Shown piece after piece: positions 25,492 through 33,253 of a stretch of 64,000 bases of DNA. The translations under genes and the position numbers were made by a program. The DNA is from Clostridiales bacterium (lineage in GTDB: Bacteria; Bacillota; Clostridia; Peptostreptococcales; Anaerovoracaceae). Under the pieces are notes generated by a model. That model was not told the DNA's origin and searched no databases. It was given only the letters and a program-made list of their open reading frames with translations. Every line of letters starts with the position of its first letter. Within the stretch, counting starts at the first letter, position 1. The DNA lies in contig CP042469.1 of assembly GCA_015243575.1 (NCBI GenBank), positions 930,001-994,000 of the forward strand. The letters run 5' to 3'.

Positions 25492-25983
25492 ATGAATAGA
25501 ACACCTGAAACCAATCAGGAGGTAATGGAGTCCTTATTTCCTGAATGGAATAAATACCCTCTCAACAGCTTGATTCCAGTTGTTACGAAGTATGATAATG
25601 CAGATGAGCCCATAGCTCTTTCAATGCTTTATATCGGAGATGATGAAACGGTAATAGCTTTTCAGTCAGAGCTAAAAGGTGGACATATTGACATTGAAAC
25701 AATGCTCTGGATTGAAGAGAACAAGAGTAACCTCTGCAAAGACTTAGCAATGAGTTTTGGCTTCATGGGCTTGAAAGGAAATCCGACAATGAATACCCTT
25801 GTCAGTGGAGATAACATGGTTGCTCAGAATGAGCTTATCAATGCGCTGTACAGCATCAATCATTTATATCTCTTTATTACGGATAAGGACGGTGAACTGA
25901 TTAAGGTCAAACAGATTGAATGGAATCACGAGGAACACATAGCTGTGCTGAGCCAGTTTGATTTCCGTACAATACTGAATTAA
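25492..25983 (+). CDS. hypothetical protein, 163 residues
   Basis: A soluble, acidic protein with no recognised motif (for example NQEVMESLFPEWNKYPLN, IALSMLYIGDDETVIAFQSE). The start at 25492 follows AAAAGGAGGAG; a longer frame beginning at 25444 would translate the 29-bp repeat and is rejected. It is monocistronic and probably governed by the repeat upstream. Function unknown. Confidence 0.7.
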   Translation: MNRTPETNQEVMESLFPEWNKYPLNSLIPVVTKYDNADEPIALSMLYIGDDETVIAFQSELKGGHIDIETMLWIEENKSNLCKDLAMSFGFMGLKGNPTMNTLVSGDNMVAQNELINALYSINHLYLFITDKDGELIKVKQIEWNHEEHIAVLSQFDFRTILN

Positions 25984-26215
25984 GTAAATACGGTCGTAAT
26001 GACCTCATCATACGGGCATTTTTCCTCTGAGGGGTAATTGTGGACTAACCCCGGCCTGTCAAGAAAGGGCTTGAATCGTTGAAGTAGTAATCTATCCCCC
26101 ACCCCCCTTGCATTTTAGTGCTGAGTATCTTCTCAAACTCAATTCATACGATGCTGATAGTGATTTATATTAATAAAGTATCAGGCTAAATTGCATAATA
26201 TCTTTAATTTATATT

Positions 26216-26244
26216 AAAAGAGCAAGGTGAAAATCATCTTGCTC
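26216..26244 (-). terminator. terminator of the small minus-strand gene
   Basis: GAGCAAG (26220-26226) and CTTGCTC (26238-26244) form a perfect 7-bp stem; on the minus strand it is followed by TTTTAAT. Confidence 0.75.
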
Positions 26245-26254
26245 AGCTGGCATG

Positions 26255-26392
26255 TTATTTAGTTTTCTTTGAAGGTCTTTGAGACAGAGCACTTCCAGCA
26301 GCTGTTTTGGATGCTGAGCTTGTTCTTCCATCTCTTAGAACTTTGGAAGCAGCAGAAGCCGCTTTCTTGGAAGTTTCTTTTGAGTTTGGCAT
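26255..26392 (-). CDS. 45-residue Lys/Ser/Ala-rich protein under apparent LexA control
   Basis: The product begins MPNSKETSKKAASAASKVLR, continues DGRTSSASKTAAGSALSQ and ends RPSKKTK. It resembles, from memory, a widespread family of tiny hypothetical proteins with alternating Lys and Ala/Ser found on accessory elements; function unknown. Support for a real gene is unusually good: AAAGGAGGGTGG just before the ATG (minus strand, 26401-26412), a consensus promoter with 17-base spacing, a perfect SOS box between promoter and start, and a terminator eleven bases past the stop. It is read opposite to its neighbours. The highly basic composition would suit nucleic-acid binding, but that is inference. 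Confidence 0.82.
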   Translation of the reverse strand: MPNSKETSKKAASAASKVLRDGRTSSASKTAAGSALSQRPSKKTK

Positions 26393-26429
26393 ATATTCGT
26401 CCACCCTCCTTTCTACATAATATGGGTAT

Positions 26430-26441
26430 GAACAAATGTTC
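26430..26441 (-). promoter_or_regulatory. LexA (SOS) box
   Basis: GAACAAATGTTC is a perfect GAACNNNNGTTC palindrome, the core of the Gram-positive LexA/DinR operator. It lies just downstream of the -10 element, where bound LexA would block initiation of the 45-residue gene. Confidence 0.8.
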
Positions 26442-26454
26442 TATAACAATATAT

Positions 26455-26483
26455 AGTATAATTATTATGCATCATATTGTCAA
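26455..26483 (-). promoter_or_regulatory. consensus sigma-A promoter of the 45-residue gene
   Basis: On the minus strand: TTGACA (26483-26478), exactly 17 bases, TATACT (26460-26455). It is one of the closest matches to consensus in the window, as expected for a gene held down by a repressor. Confidence 0.85.
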
Positions 26484-26670
26484 TAATTTTTATAAAGGAA
26501 GAAATATGGCGAAGCAATAAAGTGTCATAACTTTTAGGAATTGGCACCTTTTTTATATTGTTGCAATATCAATCCATTGAACGGTATCATAACATGTGTT
26601 TAAATAAGAGAGGGATTTTTACATTAGATGTAGTTTAATGGAGTGCTTTAATGCATTACGTAAGGAATCA

Positions 26671-26699
26671 TTGTGTTTGGCAGATATTTGCCTTATAAT
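26671..26699 (+). promoter_or_regulatory. promoter for the 364-residue unknown gene
   Basis: TTGTGT (26671-26676), 17 bases, TATAAT (26694-26699), 126 bases before the start codon. The spacer includes GGCAGATATTTGCC, an imperfect palindrome that might be an operator. Bases 26521-26670 hold nothing recognisable. Confidence 0.65.
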
Positions 26700-26824
26700 G
26701 GAAATACAAACAGTGGGCAGAAGCTCTTTTCTGGTGATATGAAAGAATTCGAAGCTCAGTAATATCCGCTCTAACAATTTCTAAAAACACTCTAATGTAT
26801 TTGTTATTATTCAAGGAGGTTACT

Positions 26825-27919
26825 ATGCAAATTCAAGAATTATTCAATTTGTCAGTATGGTATATGGACAAGATAGAAGGTAGTAATATACTAAAATACC
26901 TTCAAGAGCTATACAACATCTTATATTCGAATGCAAACAATACAACAAAACAACCATTTAGTATTGAGCAAGAAAACCTTAATGCAGCCTTAGGTGAAGT
27001 TAATACCATCAAATTGAATGACAACCAACTTGAAGTATTAGAAAAATACAATATATTAAAATATCTTGGTAAATCTGGAGTTCATCACATAGAAGACATT
27101 TTATATAAAAATAATCTAGATTTGGCAACAGCTGCTTCAAAAATAAATGGCATCATATCATTATTTGCACAAGCGACAAACAATTTTATAAGTATTAACA
27201 AAGACTTAACTTTCTTGGTTCAGACTACACAAGATGAATCAAACGACAATATTTTAAAAATACACTTTAAAGGTGGCGTTGCAATCAACAATATTGTTGA
27301 CCTCAAAGATTGGAGTAGTAATTGGTATACAATCTCACGTGGAATTGCAATGGTCAATAACGAGCCACCAGAAACCTTCAAAATAGTTAGTACAGAAAAC
27401 GGCTCAATAGTCCTCCTTGTTTCTGCTTCTGTTCCAACGATACTACTTTTAAGCAAAACAATTAAAGCCATATTAGAAGTAGTGGAGAAAATTTATGCTA
27501 TCAAAATTCAAAAGGAAGAGTTGATAAAGCTCAAACTGGAAAATTCTATCACAGTAGCAAAACTATTGAATGATGATATTAAAAAGTTGAAAAAAACCAA
27601 AGTTGATAAGATTTGTGAAGATATACTAAGTTCTGCCAATGGTGAGCATGATGGCGAAATAACAACAAATCTAAAGAAAGCAATAACTCAACTAGTTAAC
27701 TTCATAGAAAAAGGTGGGTCTGTTGATATTGACTCTCTGGCTGAAAATGTTGATAACGAAACGAATGATGAGCAGCTTGTTGTAAGACAATTTAGGGAAA
27801 ACTTTGAAGCCATTCGTACATTACAGGAAAAGATTTTTTTAATTGAAGGTGAGTCGAGTTCTAACGAACGAGATGAAGAACAAGTAGAAGAACTAGATGA
27901 AGAGAATGAGCAATCTTAG
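26825..27919 (+). CDS. unknown protein, 364 residues, acidic tail, near defence genes
   Basis: The start at 26825 follows AAGGAGG; an in-frame start 30 bases upstream is in front of that site. Residues about 1-190 are helical and uncharacterised; GSIVLLVSASVPTILLLSKTIKAILEVVEKIY near 200-235 is a strongly hydrophobic stretch that could be one membrane helix or a buried core; after it come charged helices and a very acidic end (RDEEQVEELDEENEQS). No family was recognised. It lies on the same strand as the recombinase and the DUF4062/RT pair, in the most AT-rich part of the element. A hairpin (AATAGAG...CTCTATT, near 27941-27968) follows and may end the transcript. Confidence 0.7.
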   Translation: MQIQELFNLSVWYMDKIEGSNILKYLQELYNILYSNANNTTKQPFSIEQENLNAALGEVNTIKLNDNQLEVLEKYNILKYLGKSGVHHIEDILYKNNLDLATAASKINGIISLFAQATNNFISINKDLTFLVQTTQDESNDNILKIHFKGGVAINNIVDLKDWSSNWYTISRGIAMVNNEPPETFKIVSTENGSIVLLVSASVPTILLLSKTIKAILEVVEKIYAIKIQKEELIKLKLENSITVAKLLNDDIKKLKKTKVDKICEDILSSANGEHDGEITTNLKKAITQLVNFIEKGGSVDIDSLAENVDNETNDEQLVVRQFRENFEAIRTLQEKIFLIEGESSSNERDEEQVEELDEENEQS

Positions 27920-28027
27920 CAGTTTATAATTTCAATTATTAATAGAGGGGGATATATTCTCGCTCTATTTTTATTTGTATATTATAAGCAACGATGTTTC
28001 GTTAGGGTTTACCCATTTGAACTATCA

Positions 28028-28140
28028 GAAACATGTTTCAATAGAATCACAATGATAAATATGAAATGTTTCAAAATAAATATTGACGTTATTGAAACAT
28101 TGCTTTATGATTGAATCATCAAATGAAAAGAGGTGTTTCA
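28028..28140 (+). repeat. array of TGTTTCA/TGAAACA sites around the serine recombinase promoter
   Basis: A perfect palindrome GAAACATGTTTC (28028-28039), TGTTTCA at 28067-28073, TGAAACA at 28093-28099 (inside the promoter spacer) and TGTTTCA at 28134-28140 (just before the start codon). Repeated, oppositely oriented heptamers of this kind suit a recombination (res-like) site or an autoregulatory operator. Confidence 0.65.
28083..28111 (+). promoter_or_regulatory. promoter of the serine recombinase gene
   Basis: TTGACG (28083-28088), 17 bases, TATGAT (28106-28111), 32 bases before the ATG. A TGAAACA site lies within the spacer. Confidence 0.75.
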
Positions 28141-28143
28141 ACC

Positions 28144-28710
28144 ATGAGAATAGGATACGTAAGAGTCTCGACCATTGAACAGAATACGGCTAGGCAAGAG
28201 GTAATGATGCAAGAGTTAGGTGTAGATGAAGTCTACATTGACAAACTAAGCGGAAAAAATATCGACAGGCCAGAGCTTAAAAAGATGATGGAATACGTAA
28301 GAAAAGGGGATACCGTCATCGTTGAAAGTATCAGCCGCTTTGCAAGGAATACCAGAGACCTATTGGAACTCATTGAAAGGCTGAAGGAAAAAGGAGTTGA
28401 GTTTGTCAGTAAGAAAGAAAGCATAGATACCACAACTCCAACAGGAAAGTTCATGCTTACTGTGTTCGCTGCTGTTTCTGAATTAGAAAGGGACTACTTA
28501 TTGCAGAGACAAGCTGAGGGTATTGCCATAGCAAAGGAACAGGGAAAATATAAAGGCCGGAAGAAGATTGAAAATGATAAGTTTGAAAAGGTATATACTG
28601 ACTGGAAAGCAGGGAGCATCACTGCAGTAAGGGCTATGGAACTATTAGGGATGAAAAGAAATACTTTTTACAGGCGAGTAAACGAGCATGAAATGAAGGA
28701 GGGTAAATGA
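28144..28710 (+). CDS. small serine recombinase (resolvase/invertase family)
   Basis: The 188-residue protein has the resolvase catalytic domain: MRIGYVRVST with Arg7 and the nucleophile Ser9, then LSGKNIDRPELKKMM, VESISRFARNTRDLLEL and ELERDYLLQRQAEGI (helix E region), followed by a Hin-type DNA-binding domain (GSITAVRAMELLGMKRNTFYRRV). Size and layout match invertases and resolvases rather than large integrases. AGAGGTG precedes the ATG at 28144; an in-frame ATG 33 bases upstream overlaps the promoter and is rejected. The heptamer array in front may be its crossover or operator site. It may resolve or invert part of this element. Confidence 0.88.
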   Translation: MRIGYVRVSTIEQNTARQEVMMQELGVDEVYIDKLSGKNIDRPELKKMMEYVRKGDTVIVESISRFARNTRDLLELIERLKEKGVEFVSKKESIDTTTPTGKFMLTVFAAVSELERDYLLQRQAEGIAIAKEQGKYKGRKKIENDKFEKVYTDWKAGSITAVRAMELLGMKRNTFYRRVNEHEMKEGK

Positions 28711-28788
28711 TACTATTTTAATTTTATCTACCTACAGTATTTCATAAGTAACGTATAAACATAGTCAATATAATGATAATGGAAATTA

Positions 28789-28817
28789 TTGTTGAATCAT
28801 GTAAATTACTGTATTAA
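28789..28817 (+). promoter_or_regulatory. probable promoter of the DUF4062/RT pair
   Basis: TTGTTG (28789-28794), 17 bases, TATTAA (28812-28817), 39 bases before the DUF4062 start. AT-rich surroundings make chance matches easier. Confidence 0.45.
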
Positions 28818-28856
28818 TATAAAATTGAAAGCTATCCTATTTTCTGGAGGTATATT

Positions 28857-29990
28857 ATGAAAAAAAAACTACAGGTGTTTATCTCTTCAACCTATACAGA
28901 TATGATTGAAGAAAGGCAAGCAGCAGTTGAAGAAATATTAGCAAAAGGGCATATACCAGCAGGAATGGAGCTTTTTACAGCTGGTGATGAGAGTCAGTTA
29001 AATGTTATCAAAAAATGGATAGATGAATCAGATGTTTACTTGTTAATTTTAGGTGGACGATATGGAAGTATTGAACCCTCAACAAACAAAAGCTATATTC
29101 AACTAGAATATGAGTATGCAATTAAGACAAAGAAGCCTTATTTTTCGATTGTAATTAAAGACTATGCACTAGATGAAAAAGTAAAAAAAATAGATAAAAG
29201 TGTATTAGAATTAGATAATCCACAAAAGTATAAGGAATTTGCATCAAAAGTTAAAAGCAAAGTTTGTTGTTTCTTTGAGGATACAAAAGATATAAAAATA
29301 GCTATCTCGAATAAACTGTCTGAATATGAACACCAAGAAAATATAACTGGTTGGATATCCGGCAGAGAAGTGAAGTCAAATGAAAAATATGCGGATGAAA
29401 TATTAAAACTTATCCTTGAAAATAAAAAAGACAAAGAAAAAATAATTAATTTGGAGAATAAACTAGCTGAATCAAATAAAAAAGCTACAAATGAAAAAAC
29501 TGTAAAAACAGTGAGAGAGAAATTTGATAAAAGAGTAGAACGGGTATTAGGCCTAATAAGAGCCGAGCAACAAGACCCCTCATATGATGATACGATTAGT
29601 TGGAGTGAGCATGATGAATCATTTGAAATGTATGCTCCAGATGGAGAATTTAGTTATTACTTTGTCTATAAAGATACTAAAAAGACAGACATTGAATACG
29701 TATTAATTATTTCAATTGATGGACAATCATCTAGCAACGTTGAGGGATTGCTTGCTGATATAAGACTTATGATAGAATCCCATAAAGATATTGGGGGTAC
29801 AATGACATATAAGTATGTTATTGCCTCATTGCAAATTAATGATAGTCTGGAAGCTAAATGCTTCGAGTATTTTAATTCTGCATTAGCGAAAGCAAAAGTC
29901 GAAAATGATGGTTTATTCAGTTTTGAAATCTGGAATGACGGAAAATTGTCACTCATTGAAGAAGAATTGGGTCTTAAGGTGAAACTATAA
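28857..29990 (+). CDS. DUF4062 domain protein next to the RT-nitrilase
   Basis: A 377-residue protein. Residues 1-110 match DUF4062: KKLQVFISSTYTDMIEERQA at the start, AGMELFTAGDESQLNVIKKW, SDVYLLILGGRYGSIEP and SYIQLEYEYAIKTKKPYFS. This domain has a flavodoxin/TIR-like Rossmannoid look and is often fused to signalling or defence modules. Residues about 180-215 form a coiled coil and the last 150 are an unrecognised alpha/beta domain (EYVLIISIDGQ, FSFEIWNDGKLSL). CTGGAGG precedes the ATG. Only 47 bases separate it from the RT gene on the same strand, so the two are probably co-transcribed. A sensor or effector role with the RT is inference. Confidence 0.8.
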   Translation: MKKKLQVFISSTYTDMIEERQAAVEEILAKGHIPAGMELFTAGDESQLNVIKKWIDESDVYLLILGGRYGSIEPSTNKSYIQLEYEYAIKTKKPYFSIVIKDYALDEKVKKIDKSVLELDNPQKYKEFASKVKSKVCCFFEDTKDIKIAISNKLSEYEHQENITGWISGREVKSNEKYADEILKLILENKKDKEKIINLENKLAESNKKATNEKTVKTVREKFDKRVERVLGLIRAEQQDPSYDDTISWSEHDESFEMYAPDGEFSYYFVYKDTKKTDIEYVLIISIDGQSSSNVEGLLADIRLMIESHKDIGGTMTYKYVIASLQINDSLEAKCFEYFNSALAKAKVENDGLFSFEIWNDGKLSLIEEELGLKVKL

Positions 29991-30037
29991 TTCAATAGGT
30001 ATCATAGCTTAGATATTGAAATTTAAAGGGGATTCAA

Positions 30038-33013
30038 ATGTCAACACTATTTAATAATATTGAAAACAATAGACAGATGATTGAAGGCGCATATAAGAAA
30101 TTCAAATCCTTTTATTATTATAATAAAAATGCATTATACATTAGAGAAAAAATCGCTGATTTTGAGAATAATCGTCCTCAAGTGAATAAGACATTTGATA
30201 TTCTTTCAAAATTATTAAAGTCTCCAAACGCTAACAAATATGAAAACTACTTAACTGAATTGATTAATAATATTGATTTTCTAGTATATCCAAAAAGCTT
30301 TACTACAAATGAAGTTAAAGCTGATATTATAACAAATATTCTTGATAAGGATAAAGACCTAGAAAAAGTTAATTTCTTTATTGATATGCCAATCGAATTA
30401 CATATACTTGATACATTATGGACTATTTACTGCGGAAGAATAGCAAAAGATTCACTTGGTGTTTTTGATAACTTGTATGGAAATATTATTGATGAGTCGA
30501 TTTCGTATAATGATAACAATGATTTCTTTGAATCGATTAATTTTAATAAACGAAGATTCTTCAAATTTTATTTTAATGAGTACACTAGATGGAGAAATTA
30601 CGCTTTTGACAAGCTTGCAGAAAACTATGAAGAGAAAATTGATTCAATACTCATTTCATTAGATTTAAGAAATTATTACTATTCCGTTCATTTTAATTTT
30701 AGCAAGATAAGTAAGTATTTTAATGATGATGTTAGGTTTAAAGAAATGAAACCTTTAACGAAAATTGTGAAATCAATTTTTCTTAAATACACCTGCCTAA
30801 TTCAAGACTTTAGAACTGACATAAAAACATCAAAAAATGAATCAATCTTTCCTATTGGTCTATTCTCTTCAATGCTACTATCAAACATATATTTAAAAGA
30901 TTTTGATAAGAAATTCGATAATTTGAACTTGGATTATTATGGCAGATATGTTGATGATGTATTATTAGTTTATAAGACCAATAAGCTAGATAATTTTAAT
31001 TTAAAGAAAATACTTAGAGAATTATTTGTTGATAATGACATATTACATTTGAATAATAATGATTCTACGTATTCATTAACAATAGATGAAAATTTGAAAA
31101 TTCAAGAAAGCAAGATAAAAGTATTATATATCGATTCAGCCGAATCAAGAACTATTTTAGATATTTATGAGCAGAAAATAAGAATTAACCCTAGTATGGT
31201 TAATATGTTACCCGGCGAGCTAAACATTAAGGATTTCGATGAATCTGCATATATGGTTGATAATTGGTCTGCAGAAAACAAAATTAGAGATATAGGGCAG
31301 ATGTCCATAAATAGCTTTAGGGTTAACAGATATTTATCCGATATTGTACGTACTCAGAAAAATATTAATGAAGAAGGTAATGATGAAGTAACAAAACAGT
31401 ATATAAAGATAAGGAACTTCTTCAAGGGAAATCAAGCTATTGAATATTATAATAGTTGGATTAATATTTTTTATTTTTTGGTTCTTAATAATGATAAAAA
31501 GCAAATTGTACAATTATATAGGGATTTAAGAAATTCAATTAATCTTCTCAAAAAACCTTTAAATGGTTTTGTGGGTATCAATAACAAACGAAAAATAACC
31601 TTGATGAAGAAATTAAAGGATTCATTAAAGCAGCATCTTAAAATATCTATGTGCTCAGCTTTTGCATTGGATATAAGTTTAATTAATGAAAATAAAATTG
31701 AATGGCGAAAATTAAGTAGAAAGCTTCTCGATTCCAATATGTTTAATCACTATCTAGCAAAGTATCCGTTGATGAATCTTTGTAATCTAGATGGAGAAAT
31801 ATCTCTAATAAATCCAAAGATGAAAATGTGCAGCCCACAAAACTTTTCATCTTTTAAGCTTAAATGGATGCCTCGCTTTGTAAAACTAGAAGAACTCTTT
31901 AATTATAATTTTTTAAATAATTATATGGCGGATAGGAGCTTTTTTTCAGAGGAACAAATTGATGAAATAATTAGAGAGTTTTATGAAATAAATGAGAATT
32001 ATGGAGAGCCATTTACATTAAACATACATAATGAAGATGGGAATAGGTACCAAAAGCATATAATTAAACTTGACTTAAAAAATAAGGATAGATTAAAAAT
32101 AAAGATAGCAGTTGCTAATATAAAAATTACGGAACTAGATTGTGCAGTAACACTTTTAGATAGTTCTATAGGATTAATTCGTGAAAAAAAAGAGTTATTA
32201 TTTAATATATTGAAACAAGCAGTAGAAAATGAAGTAGATTTCTTACTCCTGCCAGAGTTCTATTTACCTGCGCTTTGGTTAAATGAAGTTATGGAATTTA
32301 CGAGAAAAACTGAAATCGTTGTAATAACTGGCTTGCAATACCTTACAGATGATACGCAAAGAGCTTTTAATTATGTTGCGACTATTTTGCCATTTAAAGT
32401 TTCAAAATATGTAAATGTAATTCCAATAATACGTGAGAAAAACCATTATGCTCCAATAGAAAAGTATGAATTGGCTGAACTTGGATTTACATGCAATGGT
32501 GATAATAAAATTCCAGTTTATGATTTCTTTGAAATTGATGACATAAAGTTCGGATTATTCTTATGTTTTGAGTTTACAGATATTGAAGCTAGAAGCATTT
32601 ATAAAAACAATGCAGATATACTCTTCATTCCTCAATTTAATAAAGACACTTCATATTTTTCAAATATTGTTGAGTCGTTATCAAGAGACAATCATTGCTT
32701 TATAGTTCAGGCCAACACTTCAATATTTGGTGATTCAAGGATTACTGCACCGTATAATAGTGATTATAAAAATATTGTACAATTAAAGGGCGGAGACAAT
32801 GATGGGATTATTGTTGGTACAATTGACATTGTAAAGTTAAAGGAATACCAAGACAAATATTATTCAGATGAAGACACTGAAATAAAACAAAAATTGCTTG
32901 ATTCAGTAAAAATTAAAGATAAAAGAAAGTACTTAAAAGAAAAAATTGAAAAGAGAGAATATGATGCAGAGAAGAGAAAAATAAAAAAATTACCAGCAAA
33001 GTATTCAACATAA
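30038..33013 (+). CDS. reverse transcriptase fused to a nitrilase domain (DRT type 1 / UG1-like defence protein)
   Basis: A 991-residue two-domain protein. The N-terminal half holds a reverse transcriptase: Asp209 in SILISLDLRNYYYSV (motif A), FPIGLFSSMLLSNIYLKDFD (motif B region) and the catalytic YVDD at 304-307 in YGRYVDDVLLVYKT. A helical linker follows. Residues about 690-935 form a carbon-nitrogen hydrolase domain with the full triad: Glu740 (LLLPEFYLPA), Lys801 (IIREKNHYAP) and Cys843 (FGLFLCFEFTDIEAR). This RT-nitrilase fusion is the hallmark of the UG1 group, described as defence-associated reverse transcriptase type 1 against phages. A Lys/Glu-rich tail (945-991) ends it. AAAGGGGA precedes the ATG. 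All catalytic residues are kept in both domains. The adjacent DUF4062 gene is not part of the single-gene system I know of. Confidence 0.9.
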   Translation: MSTLFNNIENNRQMIEGAYKKFKSFYYYNKNALYIREKIADFENNRPQVNKTFDILSKLLKSPNANKYENYLTELINNIDFLVYPKSFTTNEVKADIITNILDKDKDLEKVNFFIDMPIELHILDTLWTIYCGRIAKDSLGVFDNLYGNIIDESISYNDNNDFFESINFNKRRFFKFYFNEYTRWRNYAFDKLAENYEEKIDSILISLDLRNYYYSVHFNFSKISKYFNDDVRFKEMKPLTKIVKSIFLKYTCLIQDFRTDIKTSKNESIFPIGLFSSMLLSNIYLKDFDKKFDNLNLDYYGRYVDDVLLVYKTNKLDNFNLKKILRELFVDNDILHLNNNDSTYSLTIDENLKIQESKIKVLYIDSAESRTILDIYEQKIRINPSMVNMLPGELNIKDFDESAYMVDNWSAENKIRDIGQMSINSFRVNRYLSDIVRTQKNINEEGNDEVTKQYIKIRNFFKGNQAIEYYNSWINIFYFLVLNNDKKQIVQLYRDLRNSINLLKKPLNGFVGINNKRKITLMKKLKDSLKQHLKISMCSAFALDISLINENKIEWRKLSRKLLDSNMFNHYLAKYPLMNLCNLDGEISLINPKMKMCSPQNFSSFKLKWMPRFVKLEELFNYNFLNNYMADRSFFSEEQIDEIIREFYEINENYGEPFTLNIHNEDGNRYQKHIIKLDLKNKDRLKIKIAVANIKITELDCAVTLLDSSIGLIREKKELLFNILKQAVENEVDFLLLPEFYLPALWLNEVMEFTRKTEIVVITGLQYLTDDTQRAFNYVATILPFKVSKYVNVIPIIREKNHYAPIEKYELAELGFTCNGDNKIPVYDFFEIDDIKFGLFLCFEFTDIEARSIYKNNADILFIPQFNKDTSYFSNIVESLSRDNHCFIVQANTSIFGDSRITAPYNSDYKNIVQLKGGDNDGIIVGTIDIVKLKEYQDKYYSDEDTEIKQKLLDSVKIKDKRKYLKEKIEKREYDAEKRKIKKLPAKYST

Positions 33014-33118
33014 GAAAATCAATTGAATTTCAAAAGAAATTCTAGTATTATAATCATAGTGTCTCGTCCAAGGACTTGCACACAAACAACAAAGAGATTT
33101 GTTCTGTACAGAAGACAA

Positions 33119-33253
33119 GGGTAACATGCTGGCCGTGTAAACCCCACCCGGAGCAAGACCAAGCAGGGAGGTAATTACCCGCAAGGGTACAATGCCTGAA
33201 GAGCGGCTGCCCGTCGCTGCCCGGTAGGTAGGTCGCTGGAGCGTGCTGGATAA
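33119..33253 (+). pseudogene. diverged rnpB 3' fragment, part 1
   Basis: From GTAACATGCTGGCCGTGTAA to GGTCGCTGGAGCGTGCTGG this matches native rnpB 18887-19016, with about 15% differences. Changes in one helix are compensated: native GCAATTGTTC/GAGCAAGAGC is replaced by a different but still self-complementary stem with TACCC/GGGTA. That indicates descent from a once functional RNase P RNA of another strain or species. It continues at 34612 after the IS256-type insertion. Confidence 0.82.

Noticed and set aside
26269-26520. 83-codon plus-strand frame
   Set aside because: It is the shadow of the well-supported minus-strand 45-residue gene and of its promoter; no ribosome binding site.
30038-33013. 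RT as part of a retron, diversity-generating element or group II intron
   Set aside because: No msr/msd-like or intron RNA structure was seen beside it, no template/variable repeat pair, and the fused nitrilase domain points to the UG1/DRT1 group.
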